Assembly (NCBI GenBank): GCA_944388765.1
Contig: CALXKA010000004.1
Location: 1 to 55,698, forward strand
DNA length: 55,698 nucleotides
Origin: an uncultured Clostridia bacterium
GTDB taxonomy: Bacteria; Bacillota; Clostridia; TANB77; CAG-508
Reading direction: 5' to 3'
Shown here: positions 1 to 7,960 of the stretch, in pieces
Layout: every line of letters begins with the position of its first letter
Numbering within the stretch: the stretch's first letter is position 1
Program-made: the position numbers and the translations under genes
Notes under the pieces: generated by a model
Databases searched by the model: none
Told to the model about the DNA's origin: nothing
The model's input: the letters and a program-made list of their open reading frames with translations, nothing else

Positions 1-72
1 CTGGGCTGGCTAGATTCGAACTAGCGCATGCCAGAGTCAAAGTCTGGTGCCTTACCGCTTGGCTACAGCCCA
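1..72 (-). tRNA. tRNA-Gln (anticodon TTG)
   Basis: On the minus strand the sequence folds as a cloverleaf. The acceptor arms are TGGGCTG/CAGCCCA with discriminator G at position 1. The anticodon stem is CCAGA/TCTGG around loop CTTTGAC, with anticodon TTG at 38-40. The T arm is GCTAG-TTCGAAT-CTAGC. The window begins at the discriminator base, so whether CCA is encoded cannot be seen. Confidence 0.95.
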
Positions 73-86
73 ATATTAAATTCAAA

Positions 87-164
87 TGGGGTGGAAGATG
101 GGACTCGAACCCACGGTCTCCAGTGCCACAAACTGGCGCGTTAACCAACTACGCTACATCCACC
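87..164 (-). tRNA. tRNA-His (anticodon GTG), CCA encoded
   Basis: Minus-strand cloverleaf with anticodon stem CCAGT/ACTGG, loop TTGTGGC and anticodon GTG at 127-129. The T loop is TTCGAGT. The 5' end carries the extra G typical of tRNA-His, which pairs with C73. The 3' CCA is encoded at 87-89. It lies 14 nt upstream of the tRNA-Gln gene in transcription direction, so the two are probably cotranscribed. Confidence 0.95.
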
Positions 165-271
165 ATTGTTTACGTGCACAGTTATAAGTTAAGCACATTT
201 AATATTATACCTAACTTCCCACCCATTTGTCAACTGTTTTTTAAAATTTTATTAATTATTTCTTACTTTGA

Positions 272-1063
272 TTATTCTCCTGTTAAAGCACTAGGATCTA
301 ATCCATATTGTTGATATAGCCATGACATATAGTCAAATGGTGTCAATGTTTCCGGCATTCCATAATATACTCCGTTTGTTTCTACTCTTATTGATGTTAT
401 TGTAACTGGATTTACTGGTGTACTAACTTCTGTATTTCCTGTTTCTTCACTATCATCTGCTGCTTTTACTTCTACATTTTCTATATTATGTACTATATCC
501 ATTCCTTCAATAACTTTTCCAAATGAAGTATAATATCCATTTAAAGATGTATTATCAGCTGTCATAATAAAGAATTGTGAACTTCCAGAATTGTATGATT
601 CTTCTGTTAATGTTGAAGAATATGAAGTATAATCATTCCTTGCCATTCCAATTACACCTTCTTCAAACTTTAAAGTATTATTTACTCCATTTGATATAAA
701 TTCTCCCTTTATTGAATAAGTTGATGTATCTCCATTTCCTTTTAAATCTTCTATTGTTGCAGAACCTTGTCCTGTTCCTTCTTTATCTCCACCTTGTATC
801 ATAAAATCTTTTACTATTCTATGAAATGTTAATCCATCATAAAAGCCATTATTTGCAAGTGCTATGAAGTTTGCAACCGTTTCTGGTGCTACATCTGGAT
901 ATAATTCTATTTTTACTGTTCCGAAATTTTCAACTTCCATTGTTGCTACTGGGTTTTCAACTTTCATTGTAGCTTTTCTATAATAGCCATATCCTACCCC
1001 TACTATTAATACTATCACTAAAACTAGTGCTATTATCCATAAAATATTTTTCACTTTTTTCAT
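272..1063 (-). CDS. membrane-anchored cyclophilin-type peptidyl-prolyl isomerase
   Basis: This 263-residue protein probably assists folding of secreted proteins outside the membrane by prolyl cis-trans isomerisation. Residues 9-28 form one hydrophobic N-terminal segment after a Lys-rich start. There is no lipobox Cys, so it looks like an uncleaved anchor. The cyclophilin domain covers about 40-220. It has the catalytic block HRIV (81-84) and FMIQGG (87-92), the GxGQG-type turn, then GVIGMAR, SSQFFI and SFGKVIEGM. A 40-residue tail follows the domain. The start is preceded by GAAAGGA. It lies just downstream of disA and reads in the same direction, but no terminator is obvious on either side. 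The family assignment is firm; the client proteins are unknown. Confidence 0.93.
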   Translation of the reverse strand: MKKVKNILWIIALVLVIVLIVGVGYGYYRKATMKVENPVATMEVENFGTVKIELYPDVAPETVANFIALANNGFYDGLTFHRIVKDFMIQGGDKEGTGQGSATIEDLKGNGDTSTYSIKGEFISNGVNNTLKFEEGVIGMARNDYTSYSSTLTEESYNSGSSQFFIMTADNTSLNGYYTSFGKVIEGMDIVHNIENVEVKAADDSEETGNTEVSTPVNPVTITSIRVETNGVYYGMPETLTPFDYMSWLYQQYGLDPSALTGE

Positions 1064-1097
1064 TTTTTATATTTCCTTTCTCTTTTATGCTTATTTT

Positions 1098-2179
1098 TTA
1101 AATTAAATTATCAAATATGAATTGTTCTTGCATTCTTTTTAATGACTGTTTTATAGTCCTTGCTCTAACTTCACCAATACCATCAACATCATCTAAACTT
1201 TCAATATCAGCTGCTAAAATATGTTGGAATGACTTAAAAGATCCTACTAAATTTTCTACTATATTTGACGGCATCCTTGGGACTTTACTTAGTATTCTGT
1301 ATCCTTTTGTATATACTGCTACTTCATCATAATTATCAAATGTTCCATATCCTAAAAATTTTGCAATTACTGCATCTTTTGATAAATCTTCATAAGGTAA
1401 TTGTTCTAATTCTTGTATTACTTTTTCTGGCGTCTGTTTTTTCTTTCCGTGGAACTATATAATCTTTTATTATTAATAATTCCTCTTTTTCAAGACCGCC
1501 TATTAGTTCTTCCAATTGCATTCTAACAAGTCTTCCATCATCACCTAATTCATATATCTGTCTTTGAATTTCTTCTACAATCCTCATTACCATCTCTGCT
1601 CTTTGTATTGCAACTAATACATTTTGTAAGGTTACTATATCATTAAATTCATATTCATTCAATAAATTTAATTTATTATCAAATACTTTCTTATATCTTT
1701 CCAATGTTTGTATTGCTTGATTTGCTTTATTTAATACTACATCTGTATCTTCTAATATATATCTATCATTTCCTTTAAATACTGTTATTATACTTCTTCT
1801 TTGAGAAATACTAATAACTAATTCTCCTGTTTGTTTTGCAGTTCTTTCAGCTGTTCTATGTCTTGTTCCGAGTTTCTAATGTTGGTATCTCATGTGATGG
1901 TATCAATTGTGCATTTGCATATAATATTCTTTTTAAATCTCCACTTAAAACAATTGCTCCATCCATTTTAGCTAATTCATATAATTTTGATGATGTATAT
2001 TCTTCATTTATTGTAAATCCACCATCAACAACTTCTTTTAATACATCATTATTATCTGTTATTAACAACAAAGCTCCTGTCTTTGCTCTTAAAATATTTT
2101 CTAAACCATCTCTAATCTGAGTACCAGGAGCAATTAATTTTAGAATTTCTGTAATATTATCTTCTTTACCTTTTCTCAA
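1098..2179 (-). CDS. disA: DisA, diadenylate cyclase / DNA integrity scanning protein; needs two +1 frameshifts
   Basis: DisA makes cyclic di-AMP from two ATP and scans DNA for lesions. Read with a one-base skip at two CGGA sites (1867-1870 and 1446-1449) the gene encodes 359 residues, the normal family length. Segment 1 (1-103) holds the DGA catalytic motif (KMDGAIVLS). Segment 2 (104-243) begins with GTRHRTAER, the RHR nucleotide-binding motif, and runs through the helical spine. Segment 3 (244-359) carries the C-terminal HhH DNA-binding part and ends FDNLI. Without the first shift the protein stops four residues later and loses RHR. The start is a TTG at 2177-2179 behind AAAGGAG, 12 nt after the radA stop, so radA-disA form an operon as in other Bacillota. 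A plain pseudogene is unlikely because all three segments are intact and uninterrupted. Confidence 0.93.
1446..1449 (-). other. CGGA +1 frameshift site, disA site 2
   Basis: The minus strand reads GTT CCA CGG A in the incoming frame. Staying in frame gives an unrelated tail ending at 1390. Skipping the C gives CCA-GGA-AAG and continues into the normal DisA C-terminus as far as 1098. No Shine-Dalgarno-like stimulator or slippery run is visible upstream. Confidence 0.88.
1867..1870 (-). other. CGGA +1 frameshift site, disA site 1
   Basis: The minus strand reads TTA GAA ACT CGG A in the incoming frame, followed by AAC AAG ACA TAG. Skipping the C gives GAA-ACT-GGA-ACA-AGA-CAT, that is E-T-G-T-R-H. 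This is the invariant DisA motif, with Gly from GGA. The conserved Gly shows directly what amino acid the four-base unit must yield. Confidence 0.92.
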
Positions 2180-2191
2180 AACAAATCTCCT

Positions 2192-3551
2192 TTATAAACC
2201 TATTTTTTTCATAGCTTCATTTATATTTCTAACATATATTATATCTAATTTAAAATTATCTTTCAAGTCTCTTTTGTTACTTGCTGGAATTATACATGAT
2301 TTAAATCCTAATTTTTCTGCTTCTTTTAATCTTTTTTCTATTGCATTAATTCGTCTGACTTCTCCTGTTAGTCCAACTTCTCCTATAATCACCATATCTT
2401 TTGGTATTGCTTTATTTTTAAAACTTGATGCTGTTACTAACATTATACCTAAATCTATTGAAGGTTCATTTATTTTTAATCCACCAACAACATTCAAATA
2501 AACATCTTGTGAACCTAGTTGTAATCCACACCTTTTTTCTAATACTGCTATTAATAAAGCTAATCTATTATAATCTATACCATTTGCTGTTCTTTTAGGA
2601 TATCCAAATATAGTTTGAGAAGTCAAAGCCTGTAATTCTACAAGTATAGGTCTTGTTCCCTCCATACATGATACAATACAAGAACCTGCTGGATTATCTT
2701 CTCTTTCAGAAATAAGAATATCTGATGGATTTGTAATTTCACACATTCCTTCTTCTCTCATCTCAAACATTCCTATTTCATTTGTTGAACCAAATCTATT
2801 TTTTACTCCTCTTAAAATTCTATAAGAAAAATACCTTTCTCCTTCTAAATATAAAACACTATCTACCATATGTTCTAAAACTCTTGGTCCTGCTATATTT
2901 CCCTCTTTTGTTACATGTCCTATAATGATTGTTGTAATCAATCTTGATTTACAAACTCTCATTACTTGTGAAGTAATTTCTCTTACTTGACTAACACTTC
3001 CGCGCTGCTGCTGTAATTTCTTCTGAGTACATAGTTTGAATTGAATCTATTATTACTAGTTTTGGATTTATATCTATTATTGCTTGATTTACTACATCTA
3101 TATCTGTCTCTCCTAAAAATAGAATATCATCATTATTAATTCCTAACCTATCAGCTCTCATTTTTATTTGTTCTGCCGATTCCTCACCAGAAACATAAAG
3201 TACTTTTCCATCTCCTTTAATCTTATCACAAATCTGTAAAATCAAAGTAGATTTACCAATTCCTGGCTCTCCTCCAAGAAGAACTAATGAACCTTTTACA
3301 AGTCCTCCACCCAAAACTCTATCCAATTCAGCAAACCCTGTTGAGGTTCTTATTGTTTCTTTTGCTTCATATGAATTTAAAGTTTGAGGTTTATTACTTC
3401 TCATTTCTTTACTTCTATTTGTGGATTTCGTATCTACTACCTTTTGCTCATAAAAAGTATTCCAGCTATTACATGCAGGACATTTACCAAGCCATTTAGT
3501 AGATTCATTTCCACATTCACTACACACAAAAATCGTTTTATTTTTTCCCAT
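2192..3551 (-). CDS. radA: RadA, DNA repair ATPase; needs one +1 frameshift
   Basis: RadA is a RecA-like, DnaB-type motor that helps branch migration in recombination. With one base skipped at 2999-3002 the gene encodes 452 residues, normal for the family. The N-terminus has the zinc finger CSEC...CPAC. Walker A is GGEPGIGKST, Walker B lies in KLVIIDSIQ, and the RadA-specific KNRFG motif is in RGVKNRFGSTNE. A Lon-like C-terminal domain follows. The break (after residue 183) lies just behind Walker B, so the shift is needed for KNRFG and the Lon-like domain. I chose the ATG at 3549-3551 (MGKNKT), because an upstream in-frame start would overlap the terminator at 3587-3628. It is followed by disA after 12 nt. 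Confidence 0.94.
2999..3002 (-). other. CGGA +1 frameshift site in radA
   Basis: The minus strand reads ACA GCA GCA GCG CGG A, then AAG TGT TAG in the incoming frame. Skipping C gives GCG-GGA-AGT-GTT-AGT-CAA (A-G-S-V-S-Q), matching the conserved P-G-S-V-S-Q-V-R-E stretch of RadA. The stop follows two codons after CGG if no shift occurs. Confidence 0.92.
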
Positions 3552-3586
3552 AATTTTCTCTTTTCTTATTAGTCTCTTAAAAACAT

Positions 3587-3628
3587 AAAAAGTATAGCAC
3601 AATTTTTTACATTTTGCTATACCTTTTT
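3587..3628 (-). terminator. Rho-independent terminator after the small gene 3722-4048
   Basis: An inverted repeat (about GTATAGCA / TGCTATAC) with A/T-rich flanks forms a hairpin followed on the minus strand by TTTTT. It separates the 3722-4048 gene from radA and lies upstream of the chosen radA start. Confidence 0.75.
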
Positions 3629-3721
3629 ATTAATTTACTAAAATTTCACAATCAAATTATAAATACTAAGATATACCCATAATAAACAAACCTTCTATAT
3701 ATAGGTATCCTAATTTACATG

Positions 3722-4048
3722 TTATGCTTGTTCTTTCTTTTTACCAAATGTGATTTCTTGGAATAGGAAGTCATGAACTTTTTCCCATGTGATTTCTTGG
3801 TGTAAAAATTCATTAATTTCATCTTCAACTTTTTGTTGATATGGAGTTAATTCTACTTTTATTTCTTTGTTCCAATCAATATCTTGTAACCAGAATGCTT
3901 TAAATTTATTCCAAAATCCTTGTTTTACTAATTTATTATTTTCTGGTTGTCTTATTGTCCCTGCATTTTCTGGTTCTTTACCTATATTTTCTAATTCTAC
4001 TCCTCCGAAAACTCCTGATACTTTGTTTTCTTCTCCTAAATCTGCCAT
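3722..4048 (-). CDS. small hypothetical protein with three internal F-L-x-Q-E-I repeats
   Basis: I do not recognise this 108-residue acidic protein. It starts at an ATG behind a strong AAAGGAGG site and has its own promoter (4093-4121) and terminator (3587-3628), so it is a monocistronic, probably well-expressed gene. The N-terminal third is Gly/Glu/Asn-rich and looks unstructured. The C-terminal half holds three imperfect copies of an aromatic motif: FWLQDIDW, FLHQEITW and FLFQEITF, spaced about 15-30 residues apart. There is no signal peptide or membrane segment. It sits between two genes for RNA/DNA maintenance but shares no operon with them. Function unknown. Confidence 0.7.
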   Translation of the reverse strand: MADLGEENKVSGVFGGVELENIGKEPENAGTIRQPENNKLVKQGFWNKFKAFWLQDIDWNKEIKVELTPYQQKVEDEINEFLHQEITWEKVHDFLFQEITFGKKKEQA

Positions 4049-4092
4049 GTTTATTTTCCTCCTTTGTAGTTACTACACAAATTATTAATTTA

Positions 4093-4121
4093 TTTATACT
4101 ATATATTTTTTAATTTATCAA
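4093..4121 (-). promoter_or_regulatory. sigma-70-type promoter for gene 3722-4048
   Basis: On the minus strand, TTGATA (4116-4121) and TATAAA (4093-4098) are separated by exactly 17 nt, about 45 nt upstream of the start codon. Confidence 0.7.
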
Positions 4122-4207
4122 GTATTTCATCACATTTTTATATTAAATCTTTATTACATAACAATTACAAATTTGTTACATTTTTCTATCTTATACAATT
4201 TTTCCCT

Positions 4208-5522
4208 CTATATTTGTACAATTATATGATCTTTTTGTATATCTTTGCATACTGCTTTTGTTATCTTGTTTTCTATTTCTTCTTTAATATTACTTTCTTT
4301 TTTATAATATGCTAATATATAGTTTTTAGTATGACCTTGATAATATCCATTTTTCTCTTCTTCCCACAAAACTTCAACTTTTTTTCCTATATATTGCTTA
4401 TTGTATTCTTGTTCATTTCTATTTGATAATTCAATTAATTTTTGGCTTCTTTCTTCTTTAAGATTACCATTTATTTGTTCTTTCATCAAAGCTGCTTTTG
4501 TCCCTTTTCTTGGAGAATATTTAAATACGTGCATTTTATAGAATTTTATTTCTTTTAAAAATTCATATGTTTCATTAAATTCTTTATCAGTTTCTCCTGG
4601 AAATCCTACTATTATATCTGTTGTTAACATTACTTCTTCAAAGTTATCTCTTAATATTTTTACTATTTTCTTAAATTGACTTGTTGTATATCTTCTATTC
4701 ATTCTTTTTAAAGTTTCATCACACCCACTTTGTAATGACAAATGAAAATGGTTACATATTTTTTTTAATTTTTTTAATCTACTAACAAAATCTTCTGTTA
4801 TAAGTAATGGTTCTATTGATCCTAATCTTATTCTTTCTATTCCATCTATTTCATTTAATTCTTCTAATAAATCTATTAATTTATATTCTTCTTTAAAATC
4901 TTTTCCGTATGAAGCTATATGTATTCCTGTTATTACAATTTCTTTAATTCCTTCTCCGAGCAATTTTTTCTACTTCTTCTATAATTTTATCTGGCTTTCT
5001 ACTTCTTACTCTTCCTCGTGCATATGGAATTATACAATATGAACAAAATCTATCACATCCATCTTGGATTTTTATTGTAGCTCTTGTTTTAGATGTATAT
5101 GTTACCTCTCCCAAATCCACAAAATCCTTTTGATTCATTATATCTTGTACTATTTCCATTTTATTCTTATTTTCTTGATATTCTTCAACTATTTCTACTA
5201 TCTTACTTTTTTCATTATTTCCTAATGCTAAATCTATTTCTTTAATATTTTCCAACTCATTTTTGGCAACTTGAACATAACATCCACAAGCAACTACTAT
5301 TGGATTTTTACTCTGTTCCTTCATCCTTCTTATCATTTGTCTTGATTTCCTGTCTGACATATTTGTTACTGTACAAGTATTTATTACATATATATCTGCT
5401 CTTTGATTATGTTCTAATATTTCATATCCTTTATTCTTAAATTGTTGTATCATTGCATTTGTTTCATATTGATTTACCTTACAACCTAATGTTACAAATG
5501 CTACTGTTTTTTTATTCTCCAT
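4208..5522 (-). CDS. mtaB: MtaB, tRNA t6A37 methylthiotransferase; needs one +1 frameshift
   Basis: MtaB is a radical-SAM enzyme that methylthiolates t6A37 of tRNA to ms2t6A. With a one-base skip at 4955-4958 the gene gives 437 residues, normal length. The N-terminal UPF0004 domain has the three cluster cysteines (TLGCKVNQYE, NTCTVT, ACGCY). The radical-SAM motif is CDRFCSYC. The second segment begins G-E-G-I-K-E-I-V-I-T-G-I-H, the signature of the MtaB branch (TGIH rather than the TGVN-type of MiaB), and ends in a TRAM-like domain. The break falls after the radical-SAM cysteines, so an unshifted product would lack most of the barrel. The start is ATG at 5520-5522. The t6A substrate is made by the tsaE/tsaB pathway encoded nearby. 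Confidence 0.93.
4955..4958 (-). other. CGGA +1 frameshift site in mtaB
   Basis: The minus strand reads AAA ATT GCT CGG A, then AGA AGG AAT TAA in the incoming frame. Skipping C gives GCT-GGA-GAA-GGA-ATT-AAA-GAA (A-G-E-G-I-K-E), which joins the two halves of MtaB exactly where the family has a variable two- to three-residue turn. Confidence 0.9.
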
Positions 5523-5556
5523 TTTATTTCTCTCTTTCAATATATACAAAATCAAA

Positions 5557-5586
5557 GTCGCATAAGAATTATTATCTTAATGCGAC
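5557..5586 (-). terminator. probable terminator downstream of mreB
   Basis: Inverted repeat GTCGCAT...ATGCGAC with one bulge, just after the mreB stop and before mtaB. The following T-run on the minus strand is interrupted, so termination may be partial. Confidence 0.55.
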
Positions 5587-5592
5587 ATTATA

Positions 5593-6600
5593 TTATTTTC
5601 CTCTTCCTTCTAAGGCATCTAAGTTGTCTAATGCTTTTCCTGTTCCTAATGCTACACATGATACTGTATCTTGTGCAATCATTACATTTATTCCAGTTTT
5701 TTCTTGCAATAGCTTATCTAATCCATCAACTAAACAGCCTCCACCTGTCATGTATATTCCTTTATCACTAATATCAGCTGCAAGTTCTGGTGGAGTTTTT
5801 TCTAGTACAGAATGAACTGCATCTACAATCATCATTGCAGGTTCTATTAATGCTTCTAACATTTCACTTGATTTTATTGTTACTGTTTTTGGCAAACCTG
5901 TTATTAAATCTCTTCCTCTTACATCCATTTCAGTATCTTGTATTTTTGGATATACACATCCAATATTTACTTTTAAATCCTCTGCTGTCCTTTCACCTAT
6001 CATTATATTATGTTTTTTCTTAATATATTTAACTATATATTCATCAAATCTATCTCCTGCCACTTTTAATGATTCGCTAACAACAGATCCCCCTAATGAA
6101 ATTACTGCAATATCTGTTGTTCCACCACCAATATCAACTACCATATTTCCACAAGGTTTTGATATATCTATTCCAGCTCCTATTGCTGCTGCTATTGGCT
6201 CTTCAATTAAATACACTTTTCTTGCACCTGCTTGTGAAGCCGCATCTATTACTGCTTTTTTTTCAACTTCTGTTACTTGTGAAGGAATACAAATCATTAT
6301 TCTTGGTGCAAAAATAAATTTTCCACATACTTTATTGATAAAATGTTTTAACATTTTTTCTGTTACGGTATAGTCTGATATTACTCCATCTCTCAAAGGT
6401 CTTGTTGCAACAATATTTCCAGGTGTTCTTCCAAGCATTCTTCTTGCTTCTTGTCCAACTGCTAAAACATCTCCTGTATTATTATCTACTGCAACAACAG
6501 ATGGCTCTCTTAATACAATCCCTTTTCCTTTTACATATGCAATTACTGTTGCTGTTCCTAAATCTATTCCAATATCTTGTCCTAAACCAAATTTAAACAT
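5593..6600 (-). CDS. mreB: MreB, actin-like rod-shape protein
   Basis: MreB polymerises under the membrane and guides lateral wall synthesis. The 335 residues match the usual length. Phosphate-1 motif DIGIDLGTATV is at 9-19, the phosphate-2 motif VVDIGGGTTDIAVIS lies in the middle, and the adenosine motif YMTGGGCLVDGL is near the C-terminus. It is flanked by neither mreC nor mreD, so it may be the stand-alone Mbl/MreBH-type paralogue; I cannot distinguish these. It has its own promoter (6652-6680), divergent from tsaE. Start ATG is behind AGAAGGGAAG. Confidence 0.95.
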   Translation of the reverse strand: MFKFGLGQDIGIDLGTATVIAYVKGKGIVLREPSVVAVDNNTGDVLAVGQEARRMLGRTPGNIVATRPLRDGVISDYTVTEKMLKHFINKVCGKFIFAPRIMICIPSQVTEVEKKAVIDAASQAGARKVYLIEEPIAAAIGAGIDISKPCGNMVVDIGGGTTDIAVISLGGSVVSESLKVAGDRFDEYIVKYIKKKHNIMIGERTAEDLKVNIGCVYPKIQDTEMDVRGRDLITGLPKTVTIKSSEMLEALIEPAMMIVDAVHSVLEKTPPELAADISDKGIYMTGGGCLVDGLDKLLQEKTGINVMIAQDTVSCVALGTGKALDNLDALEGRGK

Positions 6601-6651
6601 TTTTATCTTCCCTTCTTTTAAATTTGTTCCTTTTATTACAAATTCGTTACA

Positions 6652-6680
6652 ATTATATTACAAGTTGTTTTTTTTATCAA
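6652..6680 (-). promoter_or_regulatory. mreB promoter
   Basis: On the minus strand TTGATA (6675-6680), a 17-nt spacer and TATAAT (6652-6657) form a near-consensus housekeeping promoter about 50 nt before the mreB start. Confidence 0.82.
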
Positions 6681-6689
6681 GGCTTTTAA

Positions 6690-6718
6690 TTGAATTTTTT
6701 CATTTTTTATATTATAAT
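6690..6718 (+). promoter_or_regulatory. tsaE-tsaB-rimI promoter
   Basis: TTGAAT (6690-6695), 17-nt spacer, TATAAT (6713-6718), about 38 nt before the tsaE start. It is back to back with the mreB promoter, with the two -35 boxes only 9 nt apart. Confidence 0.8.
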
Positions 6719-6756
6719 ATTAATAGTTTTTTAATTTATGAAAGGACATATTAATT

Positions 6757-7221
6757 ATGAACAATTTTCAGTTTATTTCAAATAGTGAAACTGATACTAT
6801 AAATTTTGCAAGAAATTTAGCTTCTAACTTGAAAAAAAGTGACATAGTAATTTTGACAGGTGAACTTGGATCTGGCAAAACTAAATTTGTAGAAGGTTTT
6901 TTATCTTTTTTTGGCTTAGAAAATGAAATTTCTAGTCCTACATTCACAATTGTTAACGAATATATCACAAAAAATTTTCCTATTTATCATTTTGATGTTT
7001 ACCGTTTAGAAGATTCTTCTGAATTTTATGAAATAGGTGGAGAAGAATACTTTGAAAATGGTATTTGCTTGATTGAATGGGGAGAAATTATACAAGATGC
7101 CCTACCAAATAAATATATTCATATAACTTTCAAGAAAGATGATAATAATGAAAATGTAAGAATTTTAAATATAGAATTAGTTGGTAATTTTAATAAAGAT
7201 GTTTTAGGAGGTCTATTTTGA
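6757..7221 (+). CDS. tsaE: TsaE, ATPase of the tRNA t6A37 system
   Basis: TsaE is the small P-loop ATPase that, with TsaB and TsaD, transfers threonylcarbamoyl to A37 of ANN-decoding tRNAs. The 154 residues have Walker A GELGSGKT (about 36-43), the family motif SPTFTIVNEY, YHFDVYR and a C-terminal LIEWGE. First gene of a three-gene plus-strand operon from the promoter at 6690. Its TGA stop overlaps the tsaB start. TsaD is not in this window. Confidence 0.95.
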   Translation: MNNFQFISNSETDTINFARNLASNLKKSDIVILTGELGSGKTKFVEGFLSFFGLENEISSPTFTIVNEYITKNFPIYHFDVYRLEDSSEFYEIGGEEYFENGICLIEWGEIIQDALPNKYIHITFKKDDNNENVRILNIELVGNFNKDVLGGLF

Positions 7222-7949
7222 AAATATTAAGTATTGATACAGCAAGTGATATTTGTGGAGTTTCTATACTAGATAATGAAAATCTAGTATGCAATTTAGA
7301 TAGTAACACTGGTAGAACTCATTCTGAGAATTTAATGCCTATGATACAAGATGCATTTACTAAAACTAACTTACAAGTAAAAGATATAGATTTACTAGTT
7401 TGTAACAAAGGTCCAGGTTCTTTTACTGGTATTAGGATTGGTGTTGCAACCGTTAAAGCTTTTACTGACAGTTTTGATATTCCATGTATTGGTATTAGTT
7501 CTTTGGAATCTTTGGCTTATAACACAAGAGATTTAGTTTATGATAACAATTATGTTTGTAGTATTATTGATTGTAAAAATGATAATTGCTATTTCGCTTT
7601 ATATGAAGCAAAAAATAACGCTTTTGAAAATCTAATTGAGCCACAAGCTGAAAATATAGATTCTGCATTATCTATTTTAGATAGTTATTATAAAGATACA
7701 TTATTAGATTCTAATATTATCACTTTCATTGGAGATGGATCTAAAATATATAAAGATAAAATTAAAGAAATATTTCCAAATGCTAAGTTTGTTAATGATA
7801 ATCTAAATAATTTAAATTCATATAGTTTAGGTATTGCAGGCTTAATACATTATAATTCTAATATTGATATTGGAAATGTTTTACCACTATATTTGAAAAA
7901 GCCACAAGCCCAAAGGCAATTAGAGGAAAGAGAAAAAAACAATAAATAG
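7218..7949 (+). CDS. tsaB: TsaB, tRNA t6A37 partner protein
   Basis: TsaB is the inactive ASKHA-fold partner that dimerises with TsaD for t6A37 synthesis. The N-terminus KILSIDTASDICGVSI is typical. HSENLMPMI, the conserved GPGSFTGIRIG and the SLESLA motif follow. The 243-residue length is normal. The start is TTG at 7218-7220, overlapping the tsaE stop (TTGA). The GGAGG in the last tsaE codons, 8 nt upstream, is its ribosome binding site, indicating translational coupling. Confidence 0.94.
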   Translation: MKILSIDTASDICGVSILDNENLVCNLDSNTGRTHSENLMPMIQDAFTKTNLQVKDIDLLVCNKGPGSFTGIRIGVATVKAFTDSFDIPCIGISSLESLAYNTRDLVYDNNYVCSIIDCKNDNCYFALYEAKNNAFENLIEPQAENIDSALSILDSYYKDTLLDSNIITFIGDGSKIYKDKIKEIFPNAKFVNDNLNNLNSYSLGIAGLIHYNSNIDIGNVLPLYLKKPQAQRQLEEREKNNK

Positions 7950-7960
7950 GATTGATTTAT

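Noticed and set aside
1867-1870. prfB-like stimulated frameshift or P-site slippage
   Set aside because: The preceding codons differ at nearly every site and cannot re-pair in +1, there is no stop codon in the A site, and no Shine-Dalgarno-like element lies just upstream.
3552-3602. longer RadA with 17 extra N-terminal residues
   Set aside because: The extension overlaps a terminator hairpin and has no family similarity; MGKNKT directly precedes the zinc finger as in known RadA proteins.
1098-5522. disA, radA and mtaB as ordinary pseudogenes or sequencing errors
   Set aside because: All breaks are the same one-base event at the same tetranucleotide, there are no other stops or frameshifts in these genes, and total lengths match the families. 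Random errors would scatter and would favour homopolymers.
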